Positions 54,832-63,392 of a DNA stretch of 64,000 bases are shown in pieces. The stretch is from positions 2,202,576-2,266,575 of the forward strand of contig OX639991.1 in assembly GCA_951828585.1 (NCBI GenBank). Direction: 5' to 3'. Below the pieces are notes generated by a model. It was given only the letters and a program-made list of their open reading frames with translations, was not told the DNA's origin and did not search any database. Source of the DNA: Longimicrobiales bacterium (GTDB lineage: Bacteria > Gemmatimonadota > Gemmatimonadetes > Longimicrobiales > Gaopeijiaceae). Position numbers and translations under genes: made by a program. The stretch's first letter is position 1, and every line of letters begins with the position of its first letter.

Positions 54832-56096
54832 TGCTCGTCCTCGACCTCGCGCTCAAGTCGCTGCGCAACCGCGCCTTCAGCACCTCGCTCACGGTGGGCT
54901 CGATCGCGCTCTCCGTCGCCCTCCTGATCGGCGTCGAGAACGTGCGTGTGGGCATGCGCGACAGCTTCTCCAACACCATCAGCCAGACCGATCTGATCGT
55001 GGGCGCCAAGGGGGGCACCATCCAGCTGCTGCTGTACTCGGTCTTCGGCATGGGATCGCCGACGAACAACCTGTCCTGGGACACCTACCGCGAGTGGGCC
55101 GAGCATCCGGCGATCGAGTGGACGATCCCCTACGGCCTCGGGGACAGCCACCGGGGATTCCGCGTCATCGGCACCAACGAGGACTTCTATCGGCGCTACC
55201 GGTATCGCGGGGGACAGGCGATCGCGCTCGCCGAGGGCCGCGCCGGCTCGGAGGTCTTCGACGTCACCCTCGGCGCGGACGTGGCGGCCGAGCTGGGCTA
55301 CGGGCTCGGCGACGAGGTCGGGGTGACGCACGGGATCGGCGCGGTGGGGTTCCTGAATCACGACCACCTGCCCTTCGAGGTGGCGGGCATCCTCGCCAAG
55401 ACCTTCACCCCGGTCGACCGCGCGGTCTACGTCACCCTCGAGGGCATCGAGGCCATCCACTTCGGGTGGGAGGACGGCGCGCCGCCCATGGCCGGCGAAG
55501 AGCACACCCACGAGGACGTGCTCGCGATGGAGGAAATCGAGATCACGCAGGTCACCTCGTTCTTCGTGGGAACGACCAGCCGCAGGGACGTGCTCCGGCT
55601 GCAGCGCGAGATCAACGATTACGAGGGCGAGCCGATGATGGCGGTCATCCCCGGATTGGCGCTGAACGAGATGTGGCAGGGGATCGGGTACGCCGAGACG
55701 GGACTGCGGCTGGTGACGATCTTCGTCGTGCTGGTGGGGCTGCTCGGCATGCTGGTCTCGCTCTACACGTCGCTCAACGAGCGGCGGCGAGAGATGGCGA
55801 TTCTGCGCGCCGTCGGTGCGGGCCCGAAGAGCATCGTCGCGCTGCTGGTGCTCGAATCGGTGTGCCTGGCCGCGGCGGGGGCGATCTGCGGACTGGCGCT
55901 GGTGTACGTGCTGCTCTCGGCGGGGCAGCCGATCGTCGAGGCGCAGGTGGGGCTCTTCATCCCGATCCGCCCGCCAGGCTCCGTCGAATGGCTCTTTCTG
56001 GGCGCTGTGGTGACGGCCGGGTTCCTGATGGGATTCGTGCCCGCGCTCAAGGCCTACCGGACCGCGCTTCACGACGGGCTGGCGGTTCGGGTTTAG
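54831..56096 (+). CDS. FtsX-like ABC permease with His-rich periplasmic loop
   Basis: 421 residues. One helix near residues 18-36 and three near 295-320, 340-362 and 385-405 enclose a large periplasmic MacB-core-like domain. This domain has APPMAGEEHTHEDV (residues 220-235), a histidine-glutamate-rich stretch that suits metal binding and fits the Zrg-like context. The C-terminal ERRREMAILRAVGAGPKSIV is the FtsX family coupling region. It forms one operon with the DUF3299 and ATPase genes. Confidence 0.87.
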   Translation: MLVLDLALKSLRNRAFSTSLTVGSIALSVALLIGVENVRVGMRDSFSNTISQTDLIVGAKGGTIQLLLYSVFGMGSPTNNLSWDTYREWAEHPAIEWTIPYGLGDSHRGFRVIGTNEDFYRRYRYRGGQAIALAEGRAGSEVFDVTLGADVAAELGYGLGDEVGVTHGIGAVGFLNHDHLPFEVAGILAKTFTPVDRAVYVTLEGIEAIHFGWEDGAPPMAGEEHTHEDVLAMEEIEITQVTSFFVGTTSRRDVLRLQREINDYEGEPMMAVIPGLALNEMWQGIGYAETGLRLVTIFVVLVGLLGMLVSLYTSLNERRREMAILRAVGAGPKSIVALLVLESVCLAAAGAICGLALVYVLLSAGQPIVEAQVGLFIPIRPPGSVEWLFLGAVVTAGFLMGFVPALKAYRTALHDGLAVRV

Positions 56097-56163
56097 CGGG
56101 GTCCCGGAGGTGTCCCGACTCCGGGGGCCGTTGTATCATCGAGGATTGAACAGGAGCGACTCC

Positions 56164-57369
56164 ATGACCAGATCCCGACCAACACGGTCGAAACCCCATC
56201 TCACCGCCGCCCTCCTCCTCCTCCTCGCCACAGCGTGCGGCGGCGACGGAGGTGGCGACGGAGGCCCCGAGACCATCAGGGTCGGCGCCATCTTCGACCT
56301 CACCGGACCCACCGCCGATGTCGGCACCGACTACGCCGACGGCATGCGAAGCTACGTGGACTGGGTGAATACGCAGGGCGGGATCGAGGGGCGCCCGATC
56401 GAGCTGATGTACCAGGACTACGCCTACCAGGTCCCCCGCGCGGAGCAGCTCTACCGCCAGTTCGTGACCGGGGGCGCGGTGGTCTTCATGGGATGGGGCA
56501 CCGGCGACACCGAGGCGCTGAGCCGCTACATCGCCGAGGACGAGGTCCCCTTCAGCTCGGCTTCGCTTTCGCACATCCTGGGCGACCCGGCGGAGGCGCC
56601 CTACAACTTCCTGGTCGCCACCAGCTACACCGACCAGTTCCGCATCGCGCTGGACTGGATCGCGAGCAACCACGGCGAAGGCACGCCGGTCGTCGCGCTC
56701 ATGCACAACGCGAGCCCCTTCGGACTTTCGCCGTCCCGCTACGGGGGTGTGGAGTTCGCGGAGGCGCTCGGCATCGACCTCACCCTCTACGAGATGCCGC
56801 GCGGCGCGGTGGACTTCACGGCCGAGTTTTCGCGCATCCGCCAGAGCGGCGCCCAGTACGTCGTCTTCCAGAACACCTCGGGCCCGGCGGCGGTGGCGCT
56901 CCAGAACGCCCACACCCTGGGGCTCGATGCCACCTTCATCTGCCTCAACTGGTGCGCCAACGCGCAGTTGGTGCGCATCGCCGGTGACGCCGCCGAAGGC
57001 GTGATGGGGACAATACCCTACGCCCCGCTCGGCGTCGACGTGCCGGGAACCCGCGTCATCCGCGAGTACCTGGACGCGAAGGGGGAATCGATCGAGGGCA
57101 GGACCAACGCGTTCACGCAGGCGTGGTGGACCTTCGCCGTCTTCGCCGAAGCGATGCGGCAGGTGCTGGCCGGGGGGGACGAGCTCACCGGCGCGAACAT
57201 CAAGGCCGCGCTCGAGACCTTTACGGACTTCGACATGCAGGGAGTCACCGTGCCGCTGACCTTCACGCCGACGGACCACCTCGGGGCGAAGGGACTGAGG
57301 ATGTTCCGGGTCGAGGGCGGCGAGTGGGTGCCGGTCACCGAGTTCATCCAGGCTCCGGCGATGGAATAG
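56164..57369 (+). CDS. livK: Branched-chain-type substrate-binding lipoprotein LivK
   Basis: 401 residues from the ATG at 56164 (AGGAG upstream). The signal peptide ends in the lipobox ATAC (LLLATACGGDG). Periplasmic-binding-protein type I features are visible: IRVGAIFDLTGPTADVGTDY, FVTGGAVVFMGWGTGDTEAL and RIRQSGAQYVVFQNTSGPA. It collects the substrate for LivHM. It restarts the Liv operon after the interruption and is followed 5 bp later by livF. Confidence 0.92.
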   Translation: MTRSRPTRSKPHLTAALLLLLATACGGDGGGDGGPETIRVGAIFDLTGPTADVGTDYADGMRSYVDWVNTQGGIEGRPIELMYQDYAYQVPRAEQLYRQFVTGGAVVFMGWGTGDTEALSRYIAEDEVPFSSASLSHILGDPAEAPYNFLVATSYTDQFRIALDWIASNHGEGTPVVALMHNASPFGLSPSRYGGVEFAEALGIDLTLYEMPRGAVDFTAEFSRIRQSGAQYVVFQNTSGPAAVALQNAHTLGLDATFICLNWCANAQLVRIAGDAAEGVMGTIPYAPLGVDVPGTRVIREYLDAKGESIEGRTNAFTQAWWTFAVFAEAMRQVLAGGDELTGANIKAALETFTDFDMQGVTVPLTFTPTDHLGAKGLRMFRVEGGEWVPVTEFIQAPAME

Positions 57370-57374
57370 GGGAA

Positions 57375-58229
57375 ATGGCCAGGTCCGCGTCGGAGTCCAC
57401 GGCCGGGGCCCCGGGGCCCGCCTCCAACGGCTCCCCCCTCATGCGCCTCAACAACATCGAGGTCCTCTACGACGACGTGATCCTCGTCCTGCGCGGCCTC
57501 TCCCTCGAGGTGGGCGAAGGGAAGATCGCGGCGCTGCTGGGCTCGAACGGCGCCGGAAAGACCACCACCCTGAAGGCCATCTCGGGCCTCCTTTACGTCG
57601 AGGACGGCGAGGTCACCGACGGCACCATCGTCTTCGACGGCGAAGAGATCCAGGGGATGGACGCGCACCGCATCGTCGAGAAGGGGGTTTTCCAGGTCCT
57701 CGAGGGGCGGCGCGTCTTCGAACACCTGACCGTGCGCGAGAACCTGGCCGCGGGGGCGTACACCCGCCGCGACCGCAAGGCCGCCGAGGCTGACCTGGAC
57801 AAGGTCTTCCACTACTTTCCGGCCCTGGCGGAGCGGCGCCGGCAGATCGCGGGCCACCTGTCCGGCGGTGAGCAGCAGATGGTGGCGCTCGGCCGCGCGC
57901 TGATGGCCTCCCCGCGCATGATGCTCCTCGACGAGCCGTCGCTTGGCCTCGCCCCGATCCTGGTCGAGAGCATCTTCGAGATCGTCCAGCGGATCAACCG
58001 CGAAGAGGGGACGACGATCCTGCTGGTGGAACAGAACGCCCGCCTGGCGCTCGAGGTGGCCGACTACGGGTACATCATGGAGGGGGGACGGGTTGTGCTG
58101 GAGGGGAGCGCCGACGAACTTCGCGCCAACGAGGACGTGAAGGAGTTCTACCTGGGGCTGGGGGACGCCGGGCGGCGGTCCTACCGGGACGTGAAGCACT
58201 ACAGGAGGAGGAAGCGGTGGCTGTCATGA
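57375..58229 (+). CDS. livF: Branched-chain ABC transporter ATPase LivF
   Basis: 284 residues from the ATG at 57375. Walker A GSNGAGKTT, VFQVLEGRRVFEHLTVREN, signature HLSGGEQQMVALGRAL and Walker B LLDEPSLGLAP are all normal LivF motifs. A 25-residue N-terminal extension (ASESTAGAPGPASNG) is low complexity. The C-terminus is extended and basic (DVKHYRRRKRWLS). It overlaps the following ligase gene by 13 bp. Confidence 0.92.
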   Translation: MARSASESTAGAPGPASNGSPLMRLNNIEVLYDDVILVLRGLSLEVGEGKIAALLGSNGAGKTTTLKAISGLLYVEDGEVTDGTIVFDGEEIQGMDAHRIVEKGVFQVLEGRRVFEHLTVRENLAAGAYTRRDRKAAEADLDKVFHYFPALAERRRQIAGHLSGGEQQMVALGRALMASPRMMLLDEPSLGLAPILVESIFEIVQRINREEGTTILLVEQNARLALEVADYGYIMEGGRVVLEGSADELRANEDVKEFYLGLGDAGRRSYRDVKHYRRRKRWLS

Positions 58230-59494
58230 GCGACGTGTTGCACAGATCGCCGTACGAAGTTCATCCGGACTGGCCCGCGTTTCAGGACAAGTTGGCGGAG
58301 GAGGCGGTCACGGTCGGCTGCACGAATACCCGCGAAATCCGGGCCCGGCTCACGGACGCCGGCGTGTGGCCGCGACATGTCAGGAGCGTGGCCGATCTGG
58401 GCGCCATCCCGGTGCTGGAAAAGGACGACCTGCCCGAGCTTCAGGCCGCGCATCCTCCCTTTGGCGGGATGCTGTCCTATCGTGCGGGCACGCTGAAGCG
58501 CATCTATCGCTCTCCCGGGCCGATCAACGACCCGCAGGGGGACAGGGAGGACTTCTGGCGGGTTGCGCCCGCCGCCTCGGCTGCGGGGTTCCGCGCGGGC
58601 GATGTCGTGCTCAACTCCTTCTCGTATCACCTGACCCCCGGCGGCCTCATGCTCGACGCGGGGTTTCGCAAGCTCGGCTGTACCGTGATCCCGGGCGGCG
58701 TGGGCAACACGGCCGCGCAGATCGAGGTGGCGTGCGCGGCCGGCGCGACGGGCTACGCCGGGACGCCGCAGTTCCTGCTCACGCTCCTGGAGCGGGCGGT
58801 GGAGATGGAGCGCCGACTCCCCTTCCGCCGCGCCCTGGTCACGGGGGCGCCGCTGCCGCCGTCGCTCCGCGCCCGTCTCCAGTACGAGTTCCGGGTCGAT
58901 GTCTACCAGTCGTACGGAACGGCCGACGCCGGCACGCTCGGCTACGAGTGCGAAGTGAAGGACGGGTGGCACGTCGCGCCCGAAGTCGTGATCGAGCTGC
59001 TGGTGCCGGGGGACGATCGGCCGGCGGGGGACGGGGAGACGGGGCAGGTGGTGGTGACGAGCCCGAACGAGGTCTACCCGCTCGTGCGGTTCGGGACGGG
59101 GGACCTGTCGGCGTGGAATCGGGAGCCGTGCAGTTGCGGGCGGACGAGCCACCGCCTGGCGGGGTTCCTGGGCCGGGTGGGCGAAGGAGTGAAGGTGAAG
59201 GGGATGTTCGTGCACCCGCGGGAGCTGGCTGCGGCGCTGCAGGGCGATCCGGTGGTGGCGCGGTACCAGGCGGTGGTGACGGAGGGGGCCGGGGGCGAGG
59301 ACGTGTTCACGGTGCGGGTTGAGGCCGCGCCGGGGTGCGAGATGGGGGATGAGGTGCTGGTGGCGCTGGAGGCGCGGATAAGGGAGGCCGTGAAGGTGCG
59401 GCCGGTGGTGGAGGTGGTGGGGGCGGGGGAGGTCGGGGAGGGGGCGGGGGAGGTGGTGGATGGGCGGGGTGGGGATGGCCAAACCCTGACGTAA
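58217..59494 (+). CDS. Phenylacetate-CoA ligase family protein, P-loop altered
   Basis: 425 residues from a GTG at 58217 (AGGAGGAGG 5 bp before); an ATG at 58226 is the alternative. It resembles PaaK: LGAIPVLEKDDLPELQ, YQSYGTADAGTLGYEC, TSPNEVYPLVRFGTGDLS and GMFVHPRELAAAL. The adenylate-binding loop, usually S-S-G-T-T-G, reads RSPGPINDPQGDRED, so the Ser/Thr-Gly core is lost. It may still activate acids in an unusual way or be regulatory. The C-terminus is a GAGEVGEGAGEVVDG low-complexity tail. It belongs to the Liv operon. Confidence 0.78.
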   Translation: MAVMSDVLHRSPYEVHPDWPAFQDKLAEEAVTVGCTNTREIRARLTDAGVWPRHVRSVADLGAIPVLEKDDLPELQAAHPPFGGMLSYRAGTLKRIYRSPGPINDPQGDREDFWRVAPAASAAGFRAGDVVLNSFSYHLTPGGLMLDAGFRKLGCTVIPGGVGNTAAQIEVACAAGATGYAGTPQFLLTLLERAVEMERRLPFRRALVTGAPLPPSLRARLQYEFRVDVYQSYGTADAGTLGYECEVKDGWHVAPEVVIELLVPGDDRPAGDGETGQVVVTSPNEVYPLVRFGTGDLSAWNREPCSCGRTSHRLAGFLGRVGEGVKVKGMFVHPRELAAALQGDPVVARYQAVVTEGAGGEDVFTVRVEAAPGCEMGDEVLVALEARIREAVKVRPVVEVVGAGEVGEGAGEVVDGRGGDGQTLT

Positions 59495-59502
59495 CGTTAG
59501 GG

Positions 59503-59571
59503 TTGCGAAAACGATCACAATATAATTGCAATAGTGATCACAAGATAATTGCAATTCCGATCACAATAATC
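59503..59571 (+). repeat. Three 23-bp iterons before a DUF4143 ATPase gene
   Basis: Units start exactly 23 bp apart at 59503, 59526 and 59549. Each begins TTGC[GA]A and carries GATCACAA at offset 10 (59513, 59536, 59559). A partial fourth copy, TTGCCAATCCGG, follows at 59572. The stretch is AT-rich and stands 73 bp before the ATG at 59645. The core TTGCAAT resembles the iterons before the paralogue at 24564. Confidence 0.9.
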
Positions 59572-59644
59572 TTGCCAATCCGGCTATCCGCTCTTAGTCT
59601 TGGAAGAGCCTGCGGTCACCCGCCCAACTCTCGAGCCGCCAACG

Positions 59645-60979
59645 ATGACACCCGAATCCGACCGCCCAGGAGCACGCACGGGGGCGAGAGGCATTCCCGC
59701 GACGCCCGCAACCGGGAGGACACGACAGCCAGGGTACCGGCCACGGATCGCCGACGGTGAACTGAAGGAACGCCTGGCCTATGCCGGGGCGGTAGTGATC
59801 GAGGGTCCGAGGGCCGCGGGCAAGACGTGGACGGCCCGCGAGGTCGCCGGAAGCGAGGTGCTCCTCGACATCAATGACGAAGCTCGCAAGCTGGCTCGGC
59901 TCGAACCTCCCGAACTATTGGCGGGCCGGACGCCCCGCCTAATCGACGAGTGGCAGTTGGAGCCCCATCTGTGGAACCATGTGCGCCACACCGTGGACAA
60001 CCGTCAGGCGAAGGGGCAGTTCATCCTGACCGGCTCGGCGGTACCGCCCGACGACATCACCCGGCACAGCGGTGCGGGACGGTTCAGCCGGATTCGACTC
60101 CGGCCCATGTCGCTGTTCGAACTCGGGCACTCCACGGGCTTTGTTTCCCTGAGCGCCCTCCTCGGCGGCGAGTGGGTGCCGGGCATGGAGTCCCGGCTGA
60201 CCGCGCGTAAGCTCGCAGAGCTGGTTTGCATCGGCGGCTGGCCCGGACATCTTCGCGGCTCGACCTCGCAGGCGCTTCGTGCGAACCGGGACTACGTCGT
60301 GGAGGTGTGCCGGGTCGATGTGGAGCGCGCGGCCGGCGTCAGGCACAATCCGGACAGGGTGTACCGGCTCCTGCAGTCGCTGGCGCGAAACGTGGCCACC
60401 TACGCTACGGCCGCGACCATGGCCGCCGACGTCGGAGGATCGGAGGGGCCACTCGGGGACCACACCGCCCGGAGCTATCTGACCGTGCTGGAACGGCTCA
60501 TGCTTGTCGAGAACCAGCCACCATGGGCTTCTCACTTGCGGTCGCGCTCGCGCCTGAGGGTTTCACCGAAACGCCATCTTGTGGATCCGTCGCTCGCCAC
60601 GGCGGCGCTGCGCGCGGACCCCGAATACCTGTTGAAGGACATCACATGGTTCGGGTTTCTGTTCGAGTCCATGGTCGTTCGGGATCTGCGCGTCTACGCA
60701 CAGGCCATGGACGCGCGGGTCTACCAGTATCGAGACAACACCGGCCTCGAGGTGGACGCCGTCGTCGACGCGGGCATGGGTCGATGGGCCGCGTTCGAGG
60801 TGAAGCTCGGCACTGGCCGCATTGACGCCGCCGCCGCAACCCTGCTCCGGTTCGCGGACCGGGTGGACACCGGCCGTTGCGGAGAGCCCGCCGCGCTCGG
60901 GGTCATCGTCCACAGCGGCTACGGATACACCCGGCCGGACGGAGTGTCGGTGATACCGGTCGGGGCGCTCGGTCCGTAG
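59645..60979 (+). CDS. DUF4143-type AAA ATPase with PD-(D/E)xK-like domain
   Basis: 444 residues from the ATG at 59645; a TTG at 59600 is in frame. Walker A GPRAAGKT (residues 54-61), RLIDEWQLEPHLW, ILTGSAVPPDDITRH and a C-terminal nuclease-like core D371...E385-x-K387 (GLEVDAVVD, FEVKLG) match the protein at 24564 over its whole length; I estimate more than half of the residues alike. The N-terminal 30 residues are low complexity. It is a single-gene unit with its own iterons. The downstream minus-strand metalloprotease gene ends 6 bp later. Confidence 0.88.
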   Translation: MTPESDRPGARTGARGIPATPATGRTRQPGYRPRIADGELKERLAYAGAVVIEGPRAAGKTWTAREVAGSEVLLDINDEARKLARLEPPELLAGRTPRLIDEWQLEPHLWNHVRHTVDNRQAKGQFILTGSAVPPDDITRHSGAGRFSRIRLRPMSLFELGHSTGFVSLSALLGGEWVPGMESRLTARKLAELVCIGGWPGHLRGSTSQALRANRDYVVEVCRVDVERAAGVRHNPDRVYRLLQSLARNVATYATAATMAADVGGSEGPLGDHTARSYLTVLERLMLVENQPPWASHLRSRSRLRVSPKRHLVDPSLATAALRADPEYLLKDITWFGFLFESMVVRDLRVYAQAMDARVYQYRDNTGLEVDAVVDAGMGRWAAFEVKLGTGRIDAAAATLLRFADRVDTGRCGEPAALGVIVHSGYGYTRPDGVSVIPVGALGP

Positions 60980-60985
60980 TGGCCC

Positions 60986-63244
60986 CTACCGCCTCCCCGG
61001 CAGGACGTACCGAATCACCCTGCCGTCACGGTCGACAACCGCCAGCGGGATCCTCAGGATGTCGCCGTCCCACCTGATCGGGTGCCTCAGATCCGCGGCA
61101 AGCCCCGGCGACGATGTCAGCAGTTCGAACTCGTCCGCGAGGCTCAGGTCCACCTCCAGGTAGCCCAGGTCCTGAAAAGACGCGAGCGTGACCACGCTGA
61201 GCGGATTGGGGACACCGCCGTCGAGGAAGGGGCTCATCAGTTCAGTGTCGAACACGGACTCGCGCCAGTGACCGTTCACCACCCCCCGGCCACCGAGATT
61301 CTGGGCCGGGACCGGCTCGCCCCCCGTGTATTCGTCGCCGCCGATATCGTGAAAAGCCTGGATCGCCGAATCTCCCACGAAGTGCGGATCCTCGTTGCCG
61401 GTCGGGTTGTCGGGGTCGACCGGGTCCTCCAGCAGTCCCAGGTACTCCCACAACGTCCCGAACCCCATCACGTGAGCCATCTCGTGCAGGATGGTGCCGT
61501 CGAGGTGGCGACCCTCCTCCACCCGCTCCATCTCGTCCAGATCCTCGATGTCGAAGAACATGACCCCGACCACGGGCAGTGCGCTTTCCGCTCGGATCTG
61601 GCATGGCCCCGCGCCCGCGAAGATCCCTCCCGGTCCATCGACCTCACGCACGTGGGCGTAGATGAGCAGGTCGTCGACGACTCGGTCGCCCGGGACCTCA
61701 TAGTCGATTTCGGCGCGGGAGAGGCACCACTCGAGGTCGCGCCTCTTCACGTTGCTCCACCCCAGGTTGCCCGTAATGGCCTTCTCCCAGAACTCCTCGG
61801 CCTTCGCAAAGGCTTCGAATTGGCGCTCGGAGAGTGCCGACGGGTCGGCATGCACGATTACGAGGTCGTAGACGGAGAACGTGGCGGTGGCCGTGAAGCG
61901 GACCGTCCCCACCGTCTGCTCACCGTCGCTCACCAGAACGGTGAGCCGGTATGTCAGACCCTCCGTGGCCCCCAGTATCCACCGGTCCACGCTGGCGAAG
62001 CCACCCGCGTCCGTCTCACTCGCCGAAGGGATGGCGACGCTGCCCCCGCCACCGCGGAACGACACGTTGAGCCCTTCGATTCCGTTCCCGTAGGAGTCCC
62101 GCGCCTGGATCATCGGACTCACGGGCACCGGCAGCTTCGCCTCGGATACCTGGTTGTCGCCCTCGACGATCACGATGTCGGATGCGGGCCCGGGAAGCGC
62201 GCGCGCCTCGATGAAGGACGGGTTGCCCCGGACCCCGTCGGCGTCGACGTCGGCCCTGAGCCGGTAAACGTCGGCGGTGGTCCCCAACGTCCAGCTGCCG
62301 ACCGCGGCCCGGCCGAGCGTGTCGGTGGTTGCCTCGGCGCCGGTGATGGTGGCGCCTCCCCCGGCCAGGAAGGTGACGGGGATATCGGGCAGGGGCGTCC
62401 CGGAGGAATCGGTGATGAGCACCGTGGGTGGGATGGGGACGGCTGTGCCTACGGTGACCTCCTGGCCGGTTCCCGCCACCACGGTCATTTCCGCGGGGAC
62501 ACCCAGGGCGGTTGCGCGGATGATGGCCGGATCGAGCCCGGCGACGCTCGAGCGCAACGTCTGCGGTCCCGGGACGCCCAGGGTCCACGCACCCGGCGAG
62601 GCAAGGCCGTCATTGTCAGTGGTTGCCGTGGCCAACTCGATCGACCCCCCCCCACCCGTCACCATAAAGCTGACCGTCACCCCCTCAAGGCCGGGGCCCG
62701 TCATCCCGTCCACCCGCACCTGGATCGGATCCGGGACCGCCGTCCCCGCGGTGGCGCGCTGTCCGTCGCCTGCGTGGATGACGAGGGCGGCCGGGACATC
62801 GCGTGCCGTCGCGCTGAAGACGACCGGATCCAATCCGGACACACTGGCGCGCAGCTGCTGGGGGCCGGGATCGCCCAGCGTCCAGGTGCCCGGAGACGCG
62901 ACGCCGTTGCTACCCGTGACGACTGTGGCGGACGCGACGGAGCCGCCGCCGCCGGTCACGGAAAAGCTGACTGTGACGCCGCCGACTCCGGCCCCCGACG
63001 CTCCGGTGACCTGCACGGTCGGGGGGTCGGGGACGGCGGTGCCGGCATTGGCGGTCTGTCCGTCGCCGGAGCGGATGTTCAGCGCGGCGGGGGTTTCGGG
63101 TCCGCTTCCGGGTCCGCCATCGCAGGATCCGAGGGCGAGCAGGGAGAACAGGGCGAGCAAACCGGGCACAGGTCGCCGAGGGTTCTTCCCGCGGGCCGTA
63201 TACCCTCCGCCGATCGGGTGCCTTCCGCTGACCGTCCGGGGCAT
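60986..63244 (-). CDS. Secreted M8-like metalloprotease with Ig-like domains
   Basis: 752 residues from the ATG at 63244, or 763 from 63277; farther upstream the frame is GC-rich shadow. A lipoprotein signal (LLALFSLLALGSC) is followed by four or five Big-1/invasin-type Ig repeats (each with VSFxVTGGGGSV, ASPGxWTLGxPGPQ and similar), then a leishmanolysin-like peptidase domain with HEMAHVMGFGTLWE. The first 430 residues are the repeats. It probably acts on the outside of the cell. The stop lies 6 bp after the DUF4143 gene, in convergent orientation. Confidence 0.83.
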   Translation of the reverse strand: MPRTVSGRHPIGGGYTARGKNPRRPVPGLLALFSLLALGSCDGGPGSGPETPAALNIRSGDGQTANAGTAVPDPPTVQVTGASGAGVGGVTVSFSVTGGGGSVASATVVTGSNGVASPGTWTLGDPGPQQLRASVSGLDPVVFSATARDVPAALVIHAGDGQRATAGTAVPDPIQVRVDGMTGPGLEGVTVSFMVTGGGGSIELATATTDNDGLASPGAWTLGVPGPQTLRSSVAGLDPAIIRATALGVPAEMTVVAGTGQEVTVGTAVPIPPTVLITDSSGTPLPDIPVTFLAGGGATITGAEATTDTLGRAAVGSWTLGTTADVYRLRADVDADGVRGNPSFIEARALPGPASDIVIVEGDNQVSEAKLPVPVSPMIQARDSYGNGIEGLNVSFRGGGGSVAIPSASETDAGGFASVDRWILGATEGLTYRLTVLVSDGEQTVGTVRFTATATFSVYDLVIVHADPSALSERQFEAFAKAEEFWEKAITGNLGWSNVKRRDLEWCLSRAEIDYEVPGDRVVDDLLIYAHVREVDGPGGIFAGAGPCQIRAESALPVVGVMFFDIEDLDEMERVEEGRHLDGTILHEMAHVMGFGTLWEYLGLLEDPVDPDNPTGNEDPHFVGDSAIQAFHDIGGDEYTGGEPVPAQNLGGRGVVNGHWRESVFDTELMSPFLDGGVPNPLSVVTLASFQDLGYLEVDLSLADEFELLTSSPGLAADLRHPIRWDGDILRIPLAVVDRDGRVIRYVLPGRR

Positions 63245-63392
63245 CGGGCTTCGTAGCAACTGGGTCCTGGTGCACATTGATGCATAGTAGGTCAGGACGG
63301 TACCAGGGCGACACCCCGCCCCCCCCGTTGCCCCGCCACCCCCCACCCCGACACCTTGCCCTTCTCCCATCCCCGAACCCGGAGGCCTCTCC

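Noticed and set aside
61082..63256. Long plus-strand open frame (724 codons) over the metalloprotease gene
   Set aside because: It is antisense to a clear minus-strand gene with HEMAH and Ig repeats, and reads as Arg/Gly/Pro-rich shadow of high GC sequence.
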